DNA of 64,000 nt from Dehalococcoidia bacterium UBA7891 (GTDB lineage: Bacteria; Chloroflexota; Dehalococcoidia; Lucifugimonadales; UBA826): assembly GCA_002500485.1 (NCBI GenBank), contig DLRJ01000033.1, forward strand, positions 7,470-71,469, given 5' to 3'. The notes below the pieces were generated by a model. It did no database searches. It saw nothing but the letters and a program-made list of their open reading frames with translations, and was not told the DNA's origin. Made by a program: the position numbers and the translations under genes. Below are positions 54,405 through 63,118 of this stretch, in pieces; position 1 is the stretch's first letter, and the number at the start of each line of letters is the position of its first letter.

Positions 54405-55673
54405 TTATCGCACGGCTGGGAATGTCCGATTGGCACTAAAGACCAGACCTATACTAAGAATTGTCAAAAGTAGGAACCCGCAAAAAATGTAGTTATAGCT
54501 CCCTGTTACATCGAACCCTATACCGGCGATCATTGGGCCAGCTGAAAAACCAAGAACTGCCGCCGCCCTATTGACTCCATATATTCCACCGACATTATTC
54601 TTTCCAAAATAGCTCACTAATAGCAAAACTAGTACTGTGGATTGAATTCCATCTGAAATCCCTCCAAGAGCCCCGGAAAACACAGCCTTGAAAAAAGTAT
54701 CAGCAAATATAAGTAACGCGATCGAAAATGCCCTTACAGAAATGGCCGTCAGAATTAGTAGTCGAGGTGTATAGCGATCAGCCAAAACACCACCTATTAA
54801 TCCCCCAATTGCTGAAGCAATAAACCGAACGCTAACTGTAGCAACCGCTTCCTCTGGATTCAAACCTTGACCTACAAGGAAGGGCACTATGTGTAGCCCT
54901 ATGCCTGCAGTAGCAATGCCAGTGGCAAATACTGTTGTCGTTAGAAACCAATATTCCTTAGTGTGGAGAACCTCCGACAAAGAAAATTCAGGGAATGTGA
55001 AGTTTCCCGACTCAACTTCATCACTATCATTCTCGTGAAGATCTGTAGGAGAGCGAACAAATAAAATAACCGGAAGTGCTCCTACTAGAAACATTAATAA
55101 ACCCAAAACCAACCATCCAAATCGCCAACCAAATTCTTCAATCGATGCTTGGGATATCAAAGGAAGTAATACACCACCTAAAGCCGTGACAGCAAATAAA
55201 ACAGATACAGCCATTCCACTATTTCTATCAAACCATTTAGCTATGATAGAAGGGGAAACGGCTTGAATAAATCCTTGATCACTTACTCGTGCTGCCCCAT
55301 AAAAAATATAAAACGCTATGATGGCGGAGATTTGGCTTAAAGCAATCATAGAAATAGTTGTAATTAAGGCTCCAATTGCCAATATGACCCTTGGTCCTGT
55401 TTGATCCAGGATTCTTCCCGTCACTACTGCCACCCCTGCCCCCAGCAAGGCACCCAGGCTTGCCGCCCCGGAAATTTGTGTACGGTTCCACAGAAATTCG
55501 TCGGACATCGGCAAAAAGAAGACGGTTAAAACATTAAGACTAGCCACAGAGTTAGAGAAGGCCAAACCACAAACAGCTGCCAACACAACCCAGCTGTAGT
55601 GAATTTTCCTCAATGAACTAATCATTAACCATAGGTTCGCCTTGCCCTGTGATATTGAATTTTGAGTCCCCAT
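54405..55673 (-). CDS. MFS transporter
   Basis: This 422-residue protein has about 12 membrane helices and the MFS loop GRILDQTGPR between helices 2 and 3, with a repeat-like GVLADRYTPR in the second half. It resembles monocarboxylate/oxalate-formate antiporter-type carriers. The substrate is unknown. It lies 89 bases downstream of a second MFS gene on the same strand. Confidence 0.87.
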   Translation of the reverse strand: MGTQNSISQGKANLWLMISSLRKIHYSWVVLAAVCGLAFSNSVASLNVLTVFFLPMSDEFLWNRTQISGAASLGALLGAGVAVVTGRILDQTGPRVILAIGALITTISMIALSQISAIIAFYIFYGAARVSDQGFIQAVSPSIIAKWFDRNSGMAVSVLFAVTALGGVLLPLISQASIEEFGWRFGWLVLGLLMFLVGALPVILFVRSPTDLHENDSDEVESGNFTFPEFSLSEVLHTKEYWFLTTTVFATGIATAGIGLHIVPFLVGQGLNPEEAVATVSVRFIASAIGGLIGGVLADRYTPRLLILTAISVRAFSIALLIFADTFFKAVFSGALGGISDGIQSTVLVLLLVSYFGKNNVGGIYGVNRAAAVLGFSAGPMIAGIGFDVTGSYNYIFCGFLLLTILSIGLVFSANRTFPAVR

Positions 55674-55762
55674 TATAACTAGTCATTGAAGGGGATTTCT
55701 AAGCATTTCATCTCCGATCAATGCTTGGAAACTCATTTCCCCAAAAACTAAGGTGTGTTTTT

Positions 55763-57082
55763 TCAGTCAGCCATGCCTACATTCATAGGAAGCTTGACCC
55801 ATAAGAGAACCACGGTGGCTATTAAACAAATGATCCCGCTAAATAGAAAAGCAGATTTTATCCCAAATTCATCGATGAGCATTCCGGTGAAAATTGGGGA
55901 AACTGTTCCCAATAAACTTGCCCCATAAATCAACGAGACTACTGTTGGCTGTGATTTTCCACCCGAAACATCCATAGCAGCGGAAATAAAAACAGTATGC
56001 AATGAGTATAAGAAAGCACCCATAACGAATATATTCAACACAAGTTGGTATCCATCAGATGCGTAATACAATCCGATAAATGAAATTCCTAATATAGTCA
56101 TACTAGGCAATAGAACTATTTTTCTTCCACACTTGTCAGACAGCAAACCAAGTACAGGTTGGCCAATAATTCCAGCTACCTGTGCTCCAGCCAGAAAAAC
56201 TCCCACTGTAAGTGGGTCTTTGGCAAGCCCTCCCTCTCCTACAGCTGTTATCAGGTAAAGGGGAAGAAAATACATAATCGAAGATTGGCCCATATCGCTC
56301 AACCCTGTGACCAGTATTAAGCCCCAAATCCCTTTGTCTTTTAGCAATTCTCTCAGACCGCCGAAATATTCTGCAAAAGATTCTGCCTTAGGGACATCCT
56401 TCGAAACACCTCTCATCATAATATAAACAACTAGAGCGAAAATTAAAGCAGGCAAAACACTTATTCGAAGAACTTCATTCCATTCAAATGCGATTAGGTA
56501 TGTCATGGTAATGATGCTACCGACCTTGAATGTCTCCGTAGTTAACAAGCCCACTATGAAAGGTCCAAACATTTCTCCTATTGAACCACCTGTCCCGTGA
56601 AGGGATATCGCAAATCCTCGTCTATCCGGGAATCTTCTTGATAGCTCTGCAATCGCTGGTGGGTGATACAAAGAAGGGCCTATTCCGACAAGGAGCATCG
56701 CCCCAAGAAGCCACCAAAAACTAGGAGCCATTCCCAACAAAAAGAAGGAAGTCCCCATAATAGTTAACGATATTGCCATCATGGCCCCAGGGCGGTCAGA
56801 GAAACGTTCTCCAAGATAACCTGCAACCATTGTGGTAGCATCCGAGGCTCCTCGCCCGAATCCTCCAACAACACCAAATTGAGTCGCTGTTAAATTGAAA
56901 CGTGGGTCAGTTTTCATCATTGCAAGCAGTAAGGGAAGCGAAGAATTAAAAACATGGCTCACTGCATGCCCTAACACAATTGCTGAGGCCAGTTTCTTAC
57001 TTCCTATAGTAAAGTTAGGTGAAATCTGTCTTTTTTCTTCCAATGCACTTGTAAATTTGGGAGTCTCACCGTCATCCGGCAT
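55763..57082 (-). CDS. MFS transporter, FSR-like
   Basis: This 439-residue protein has about 12 membrane helices. It has the GFGRGASDATTMVAGYLGERFSDRPG loop, the LVGIGPSLYHPPAIAELSRRFPDRRG segment that resembles fosmidomycin-resistance (FSR) carriers, and LLSDKCGRKIVL in the second half. An efflux role is possible but the substrate is unknown. It is upstream of the other MFS gene. Confidence 0.87.
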   Translation of the reverse strand: MPDDGETPKFTSALEEKRQISPNFTIGSKKLASAIVLGHAVSHVFNSSLPLLLAMMKTDPRFNLTATQFGVVGGFGRGASDATTMVAGYLGERFSDRPGAMMAISLTIMGTSFFLLGMAPSFWWLLGAMLLVGIGPSLYHPPAIAELSRRFPDRRGFAISLHGTGGSIGEMFGPFIVGLLTTETFKVGSIITMTYLIAFEWNEVLRISVLPALIFALVVYIMMRGVSKDVPKAESFAEYFGGLRELLKDKGIWGLILVTGLSDMGQSSIMYFLPLYLITAVGEGGLAKDPLTVGVFLAGAQVAGIIGQPVLGLLSDKCGRKIVLLPSMTILGISFIGLYYASDGYQLVLNIFVMGAFLYSLHTVFISAAMDVSGGKSQPTVVSLIYGASLLGTVSPIFTGMLIDEFGIKSAFLFSGIICLIATVVLLWVKLPMNVGMAD

Positions 57083-57197
57083 TACAAAACCCTTGAAGAT
57101 ATCTTTTTTATTCTGAAGCCAAGCGTTACTGTCTCAATGCAGTTTTTAATGTCCTTTTTCATATGTGCATTATAGCTATTAACAAGTATGTTTTAGA

Positions 57198-58349
57198 ATG
57201 AGAATTAATATGGCACAGATCGTTGGAAATCTAGTTTTAATAACCATGCTCGTGGCGATGCTCGCCTGCTCTAATAACATCTCAGACAATTCAATAGCAA
57301 ACCCCCAAATAGCCCCGAAACTTCTCCCTATTGAATTTGGCACTTCAGGGCCATGGATCAATAGTGAACCATTTGTCTTACAGGAAAAGAGGAACGAGGT
57401 CGTTCTAATCGATTTTTGGACCTACACCTGCATCAACTGCATAAGGACTCTTCCGCACCTAAATGAATGGCACCGGAAATACAACGAAAAGGGTCTAAAT
57501 GTTTTGGGAGTGCATAGTCCCGAATTTGAGTTTGAGAAAATATATGGCAATGTCGTCTCTGCTGCAGAGTATTTAGGAATTGATTATCCGATAGTGATGG
57601 ATAACGATTTCAATATATGGAACACATTTGATAATCGATACTGGCCTTCGAAATACCTTTTGGATAAAGATGGGGTGATCCAATTTAGCCACTTTGGTGA
57701 AGGGGGATACGAAGAGACAGAATTAGCAATAAGAGCTTTATTAGAGGAGGCTGGCTTCGATACCTCAGATATCCCTTTAGAAGTTAATCTCCACCAAAAA
57801 GGTGATTCGTCCAATATTTCCAATGAGCAAACGTTGGAGTTATACATGGGTACTGATAGAAACTACAAATTCAACTTTTTTCAAGATACATATATCGGAA
57901 ATAAAGAATACTATGAAAATATTCGAACCGATGCTTGGAAGAAAAAAGATGTCTTTAAAAGTCCCTCCAAAAAACAAAAAAATAGGGTTTATATTGAAGG
58001 TTTGTGGAGTAAAGAAAAAGAATATATTTCTCACAGCAGAAATACTGATGCTTACATCGATCAAATTTTTCTAAAGTTCTCAGGGGCTGAGGTGAACGTG
58101 GTTTTGGGAAAACATAAAACCCCCTATAAGGTACTAATCACCCTGGATGGATTCCCTGTAAAGAAATCAGAAGCGGGTAAGGATGTCTACTTTGACCCTA
58201 GCGGAAAGAGCTTTGTTCAAGTCGACAGTTCTCGGATGTATAACTTCGTTAAGTTGAAAAAATTCGACACGCGAGAGCTAATATTAAGCTCTACATCATC
58301 TGGGTTCTCCATTTATTCTTTCACTTTCGGCTCCGATGTAAGGGAATAA
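57198..58349 (+). CDS. Lipoprotein with DipZ-like thioredoxin domain
   Basis: This 383-residue exported protein has a signal peptide ending in a lipobox-like MLAC (Cys24) and a thioredoxin domain (about 60-190) with FWTYTCINCIRTLPHL, where CINC is the redox CxxC, and the YWPSKYLLDKDG cis-Pro segment. This TYTCINC form is characteristic of the DipZ/YneN-like redoxins. The last 180 residues resemble the C-terminal beta-rich domain of DipZ. It would act in extracytoplasmic disulfide reduction or cytochrome c maturation. The next gene, 8 bases away, encodes a second thioredoxin-like lipoprotein. Confidence 0.85.
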   Translation: MRINMAQIVGNLVLITMLVAMLACSNNISDNSIANPQIAPKLLPIEFGTSGPWINSEPFVLQEKRNEVVLIDFWTYTCINCIRTLPHLNEWHRKYNEKGLNVLGVHSPEFEFEKIYGNVVSAAEYLGIDYPIVMDNDFNIWNTFDNRYWPSKYLLDKDGVIQFSHFGEGGYEETELAIRALLEEAGFDTSDIPLEVNLHQKGDSSNISNEQTLELYMGTDRNYKFNFFQDTYIGNKEYYENIRTDAWKKKDVFKSPSKKQKNRVYIEGLWSKEKEYISHSRNTDAYIDQIFLKFSGAEVNVVLGKHKTPYKVLITLDGFPVKKSEAGKDVYFDPSGKSFVQVDSSRMYNFVKLKKFDTRELILSSTSSGFSIYSFTFGSDVRE

Positions 58350-58357
58350 TCATTTAA

Positions 58358-59287
58358 ATGAGCTACAACAGATTCCTTTCTATTTTCTTGTTTTGTATTG
58401 GCATAACCACCTTAACGACCTCTTGCAATGATATTAAAGACCCATTTACAGATGAATATCCGATAAAAAGCTCAATCACCGAGGGAGGCTATCAAATAGT
58501 TTTGGCTACGACAGATCTGGCCGTAGGGGAAAATCGATTCGCATTTATAGTTCTGTCTGAGACAGGGTTTATCAATAGAGATTATTCCATGGTGACCTTT
58601 TATGCTCCGATCAAGCATTCACAAGAATCAAAAAAAACTGCCCAGTTCATGCATTGGGACGATCTCAACAGAGGATCTTTTGTCGCCAATGTGAATTTTC
58701 CGTACCCTGGAAAATGGACATTCCAGGTAGATTTACAGGACAACGAAAAAGACATTTCGGTTCAAGCGAATTTCACTGTTAACGAAAAAACTGTCGCCCC
58801 AAATGAAGGTGATAAGGCTCCCATAACAAAGAACAAAACCTTAGACAGCGTAGTAAATATCCAGCAACTCTCAACAGGAAATGTAATTGCCCCTGACCTG
58901 TATCGACACTCAATCAAGGATGCAATGGAAAATGGTAAGGCCACTGTTGTTACTTTTTCCAGCCCCGCTTTCTGTCAAGATGAGACATGTGGACCACAGG
59001 TGAAAGTGCTACAAAAATTAAGCTCTTATATGAATTCTTCAATAAATTTCATCCATGTTGAAATTTATGATAACCCAGTCGAACTCCAAAATGATTCTAA
59101 GGCTGGTTTGTACTCTGAGACTTTCAAAAAATGGAACTTGCCGAGCTTTCAATGGACATTCATCATCAATTGCCTCGGTGAGATATCACATCGGTATCAA
59201 GGATTCGTATCCTCTGAAGAACTAGACGGAGCCATAAAGTTTTTTATCCCAGGGAAAGGAGGTAAGAATCATTGTTTAGTAATCTAA
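58358..59287 (+). CDS. Lipoprotein with thioredoxin-like C-terminal domain (C-x4-C)
   Basis: This 309-residue exported protein has a signal peptide with a Cys at about residue 23 (TTSCND). The N-terminal half is beta-rich, with LATTDLAVGENRFAF and NFPYPGKWTFQV, resembling a periplasmic beta-sandwich. The C-terminal 130 residues are thioredoxin-like with FSSPAFCQDETCGPQ; the two cysteines are spaced by four, not two. It follows the DipZ-like gene by 8 bases and is likely co-transcribed, so the two may share a redox substrate. Confidence 0.75.
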   Translation: MSYNRFLSIFLFCIGITTLTTSCNDIKDPFTDEYPIKSSITEGGYQIVLATTDLAVGENRFAFIVLSETGFINRDYSMVTFYAPIKHSQESKKTAQFMHWDDLNRGSFVANVNFPYPGKWTFQVDLQDNEKDISVQANFTVNEKTVAPNEGDKAPITKNKTLDSVVNIQQLSTGNVIAPDLYRHSIKDAMENGKATVVTFSSPAFCQDETCGPQVKVLQKLSSYMNSSINFIHVEIYDNPVELQNDSKAGLYSETFKKWNLPSFQWTFIINCLGEISHRYQGFVSSEELDGAIKFFIPGKGGKNHCLVI

Positions 59288-59468
59288 TTTGAGAAAATTA
59301 CATTCGTTTAATATAACTTAATTCAGAGGGCCCTACCCCCAAATAAAATAAGAAATCTCAGAAGCCTCAAATGAACCCCCTTATACTGACTGGTTAGTTT
59401 CCATCTGTATTTTGCCTAAAGTTTGACTTGGGTTGGTTTACAATCCTCATCACAAGGGATGAAAGATT

Positions 59469-60149
59469 ATGAATGCAAAAGTAAATACCGAATACACAAT
59501 ATATTTTGCCGGAGCGTTATTCGACCACAAGGAACTTATCGGTAACGCTATTTTAGCCTCCTACATAAATAAACTTTCCAAGGAGAAATACCGGTGCATA
59601 CTACCGCAAGACCTTGAACAATCTACAAATAGGGCAGTCGACATAAGAAATCAAGATTTAAATTGTGTGTTGTCATGTGACTTAGCAATTTTTAATTTTG
59701 ATGGCACAGAATTAGACTCAGGGACTGTCGTAGAATTTTTGTATGCTAAAACTTTGGACATACCTGCATTAATCATAAGGTCTGATTTTCGAGGGAGCGG
59801 TGATCAAAATCGTGAGGGAGATCAATGGAATTTAATGGCATCCTTTTATCCTCGGACTAGAAAGCTAGAATTTAATGCAATGGAGTGGTATCAAAGAGAG
59901 ATAAAGGCTTCATCTGAAGACCAAAACATATTCGACACCGCTGATCGCTTATATAAAAAGTTTGCTAGTTCAGTTATAAGTGAATTGGATATTGTGATAA
60001 AGGACCCACCCTTGCTCTCTACCGATAAAGAGCAAGCTTTTAGCCTTTATCAATGGGCCTCAGTGTTTCCTGGAAATGGGCTCCCAGAAATTGTCCCGAA
60101 CATAGAAGACATAATTATATCCAAGAAGAATAAGGGGTTAATAAATTAG
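59469..60149 (+). CDS. Nucleoside 2-deoxyribosyltransferase-like protein
   Basis: This 226-residue protein has the family features of nucleoside 2-deoxyribosyltransferases and related N-glycosidases: IYFAGALFDHKELIGNA at the start, CDLAIFNFDGTELDSGTVVEF with the Asp and catalytic Glu, and the Arg/Asp loop after it. Such enzymes move or remove bases from deoxynucleosides in salvage or clearing damaged nucleotides. The C-terminal 60 residues are extra. It stands alone. Confidence 0.8.
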   Translation: MNAKVNTEYTIYFAGALFDHKELIGNAILASYINKLSKEKYRCILPQDLEQSTNRAVDIRNQDLNCVLSCDLAIFNFDGTELDSGTVVEFLYAKTLDIPALIIRSDFRGSGDQNREGDQWNLMASFYPRTRKLEFNAMEWYQREIKASSEDQNIFDTADRLYKKFASSVISELDIVIKDPPLLSTDKEQAFSLYQWASVFPGNGLPEIVPNIEDIIISKKNKGLIN

Positions 60150-60183
60150 AATAAACCCGTACCCTTTTAATTAAGATAAGCAA

Positions 60184-61062
60184 TTATTGAAACAATGGTA
60201 AGGCCCCTCGACATGCTAACAACAACCCGACAGCTAGTAGAACGAAGCCCATCGTAAGAATAAGAGTGTTCAGATTCACTTTCCCGGTTAACTTCGCACC
60301 ATACCAACTACCAACCATAGCACCCGCTCCCATAAGGATTAAAACAGGGTAATCGACCTTTCCCTGACTAGCGTGCCCTATCCATCCTACAGCTCCCATA
60401 AAAAATCCGATAAAAAGATTAGATCCTGCAGCAATACGGGGATCGATTTTAAGAACTCTGACAAGAGCTGGTAAGCGTATGCTGCCCAAAATAAGCCCAA
60501 CGGCACCGCCCAGAAGCCCAACCCCCAACCCAATTCCGGCTTCTGCAGAAACCCGCCCAGGAGTGAATAGCCCTGAAGATCCCTCTAATCCAGCCCCGAA
60601 TAGAGGAGAAGTTGATTGGCCGGATTTTACACGGTTTTGGTAGATAATGATGAATTCTACTCCCTGCCACAACACGAGTAGTCCTGCGAGAAATAGGAGT
60701 ATCCCTTCGTGTATTACACCACTGAGGAATCCTCCAGCAAAGGCCCCTGCAAAAGCAGGAATACCCATCACTATTACTATCCTCATGTCCACCCTACCTC
60801 CCCGCCAATGCTTTATTGCGCCTGACGGAGAACTAAGACTGCTGACCATAATATTAGTTCCTCCCGCAATGGCAGCTGGTGTCCCTAAAAGCAGCAGTGC
60901 AGGTAAGCGAATCGTTCCCAAAGCAAGGCCAACAAATCCACCAAGTATTCCTACTAATAGAGATATAATGGTCAGTAAGAGAGCCTTCCAGACAAGATGG
61001 TCGGACGGAAGTCCAATATCTCCAAGGGTCAAAGCCATTAAATCTGAGAAAGTCTGTTCCAT
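60184..61062 (-). CDS. TauE/SafE-family membrane permease
   Basis: This 292-residue protein of about eight helices has two similar halves, each opening with a Gly-rich helix and a GxxxGLALGxIRLPAL-like motif (here GLALGTIRLPALLLLGTP and VGLILGSIRLPALVRVL). The family exports sulfite, sulfonates or sulfoacetate. The start at 61062 is favoured because a purine-rich GGAAAGAGAG lies just upstream; the frame continues to 61155 without a good start. The substrate is unknown. Confidence 0.85.
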   Translation of the reverse strand: MEQTFSDLMALTLGDIGLPSDHLVWKALLLTIISLLVGILGGFVGLALGTIRLPALLLLGTPAAIAGGTNIMVSSLSSPSGAIKHWRGGRVDMRIVIVMGIPAFAGAFAGGFLSGVIHEGILLFLAGLLVLWQGVEFIIIYQNRVKSGQSTSPLFGAGLEGSSGLFTPGRVSAEAGIGLGVGLLGGAVGLILGSIRLPALVRVLKIDPRIAAGSNLFIGFFMGAVGWIGHASQGKVDYPVLILMGAGAMVGSWYGAKLTGKVNLNTLILTMGFVLLAVGLLLACRGALPLFQ

Positions 61063-61222
61063 ATAGTCTCTCTTTCCACGATTATGCGCTTTCAGAAAGC
61101 CAATGAATAGGAATGGTACAACTGTTACTAGTTCAAATGTATGATACCAAGGCACTTATCCCAAGAAACCGGATACGTAATGTCACGTATGGCATCGCTT
61201 CCAGCCAATTAGGAGAGAGAAA

Positions 61223-62083
61223 ATGAGATCAATGCATATGGCAGATGCAGGGAAGGTACTATTGGAGATCAGACAGTTGCTAAATGATACCAATATTATT
61301 TTTTTTCTGCGCCACGGAACCTGTCTAGGTGCTGTCAGGGACGGGGAGCTTATACCTTGGGATGACGATATAGATATTGGTTCAATTATTGGCATGTATA
61401 ATCTCGATGAGCCGTCCATTTTACAAGCCGTAGATGAGTTTAAACGGGCAGGCTTTCAAGTAAAAGTATTGGAAACAGATTTCCATATCGGTGTAGAACT
61501 TTCAAAACTTGGCATACCTGTCGATTGGACCTGTTACAGGGTATTGGAAAAAAGTATTTTGCAGTACCCTGGCGTGAAAATTCCTATTCAAATTTATGAG
61601 GATTTAAGTACCGTATCTTTATTAGATAAACCTTTTCTCGTGCCGAGTCCTCCGGAAGAATATTTAACACTCAAATATGGTCCCGATTGGAGAGTGCCAA
61701 AGAAAACAGGCTTTGAAGCCGATATCATCGATTCGATACCAGAATCTATAAACCTTGAAGTAAAATATTCTATTTTCACTAGGGTTTTAAAATTTTTATT
61801 TCCTAGGAAGTACTCTATCCGAATCACGGTCCTCTCTGCTGACACTCAGCCTATTCCGATGATTGAAGTAGCCATTGCCGGTGTGAGTAGGCAAACAACC
61901 GATCACGATGGATGTGTCCAATTTGATTTATCCCATGAAGACTATTATGCAGTGGATATCGGCATCGGCGAGAATAGAGAAATCTTATATGAAGAGGTTT
62001 TAAAACCAGGGAGGGATTATTTCTATATACAAGATCCCAACGAAATGTATGGGCGAATTCATGTGCTAAAGGAAAAAGACTAG
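61223..62083 (+). CDS. LicD-family phosphotransferase with C-terminal Ig-like domain
   Basis: The first 140 residues have the LicD signature HGTCLGAVRDGELIPWDDDIDIG, which in characterised relatives transfers phosphocholine or phosphoethanolamine to glycans. The C-terminal 90 residues look like a carboxypeptidase-regulatory or Ig-like beta-sandwich (IPMIEVAIAGVSRQTT, DGCVQFDLS). AGGAGAG lies 6 bases before the ATG. A cytidylyltransferase gene follows 57 bases later, the usual CDP-activation partner. Confidence 0.82.
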   Translation: MRSMHMADAGKVLLEIRQLLNDTNIIFFLRHGTCLGAVRDGELIPWDDDIDIGSIIGMYNLDEPSILQAVDEFKRAGFQVKVLETDFHIGVELSKLGIPVDWTCYRVLEKSILQYPGVKIPIQIYEDLSTVSLLDKPFLVPSPPEEYLTLKYGPDWRVPKKTGFEADIIDSIPESINLEVKYSIFTRVLKFLFPRKYSIRITVLSADTQPIPMIEVAIAGVSRQTTDHDGCVQFDLSHEDYYAVDIGIGENREILYEEVLKPGRDYFYIQDPNEMYGRIHVLKEKD

Positions 62084-62140
62084 CCATCGTTTCATTTTTA
62101 TATATGAGTTGTGAAAAGTGCACTTGGGAGAATAATAATG

Positions 62141-62554
62141 ACAAGGGTTTATGTTGATATGGTAGCCGATCTATTTCATTATGGTCACGCTAACTTTCTT
62201 AAGAAAGCTCGACAGTTCGGTGATTATTTAATTGTCGGAATTCATTCTGACAAGGTTGTAAAAGAATATAAACGATCTCCAATAATGACCATGAGAGAAC
62301 GTATAGATACCGTATCTTCCTGTCGCCATGTGGATGAAGTCATACCTGATGCACCATTGATAATTGATCAAGAATGGATAACCACCCATCGTATAGATCT
62401 GGTTGTACATGGTGACGATTTTTCAGGGGAGATGAAACAATTGTGCTATAAGATTCCAATCGATTTGGGGATTTTCCGGTTGGTACCCTATACCTCAGAT
62501 ATTTCTACAACAGATATTATCAAAAGAATAGAAAAATACACGGGTAACTGTTGA
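62141..62554 (+). CDS. Cytidylyltransferase (ethanolamine-/glycerol-phosphate type)
   Basis: This 137-residue enzyme has the HxGH motif in VADLFHYGHANFLKKA, the DKVVKEYKRSP segment, RIDTVSSCRHVDEVI, and a Ser/Thr-rich end STTDIIKRI. It would activate phosphoethanolamine, phosphocholine or glycerol-3-phosphate as a CDP derivative. The size resembles bacterial PCT/ECT and GCT enzymes. The start at 62141 has GGGAG 7 bases upstream. It follows the LicD gene. Confidence 0.85.
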   Translation, partial: TRVYVDMVADLFHYGHANFLKKARQFGDYLIVGIHSDKVVKEYKRSPIMTMRERIDTVSSCRHVDEVIPDAPLIIDQEWITTHRIDLVVHGDDFSGEMKQLCYKIPIDLGIFRLVPYTSDISTTDIIKRIEKYTGNC

Positions 62555-62557
62555 TCT

Positions 62558-62584
62558 GGAGTTACTAATAATCCCGGCAACTCC
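62558..62584 (+). terminator. Possible hairpin after the cytidylyltransferase
   Basis: GGAGTT (62558-62563) and AACTCC (62579-62584) form a 6-bp stem with a 15-base loop just after the stop; no T run follows, so the terminator role is doubtful. Confidence 0.25.
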
Positions 62585-62751
62585 ACACCAAGGTAGATAT
62601 ACTGCCATATCACGATCTATTTTAGTGAAAATGGTACTATTTGCTTCTAATATCCAATATTCATAACCTAAACTAAAGGTGCTATAAATTGTACCGGAGC
62701 CACTATTAAATTAGCGGAACTAATTCAATAGCACAAAGGTATACAAACATC

Positions 62752-63030
62752 ATGCCAGCTACATCCAGAGTTTTTGAAGACAACGAAAGAGTACGAGTAA
62801 CAAAATGGCATTTTAGCCCAGGTGAGGAAACAGGCTGGCACAGGCACGAACTCGATTACACAGTAGTACCACTACTTACAGGCACCCTCACAATTGTAGA
62901 CCGAACAGGAACAGAGTCATTGAACGAGATAGAAATCGGAATTCCGTATTTCAGGTACTCAGGGGCTGAACACAATGTAATCAACCATTCTGAAATCGAG
63001 GTGGCTTTCATGGAAATTGAAATAAAGTGA
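62752..63030 (+). CDS. Cupin-domain protein
   Basis: This 92-residue protein has a cupin beta-barrel with the metal motif GEETGWHRHELDYTVVPL (G-x5-H-x-H-x3-4-E-like) and a second half ending AEHNVINHSE. Single-domain cupins of this size are often enzymes of sugar or aromatic metabolism or regulators. The partner is unknown. It precedes the asparaginase by 88 bases. Confidence 0.82.
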   Translation: MPATSRVFEDNERVRVTKWHFSPGEETGWHRHELDYTVVPLLTGTLTIVDRTGTESLNEIEIGIPYFRYSGAEHNVINHSEIEVAFMEIEIK

Positions 63031-63118
63031 TCTTGGTTTTCAAAATTTCTTACAAGGACTCAGGGCCTTTTACCGGAGGCCGGTTGTTAGAAAAATTTTT
63101 GCAAAATGAGGCAAAATT

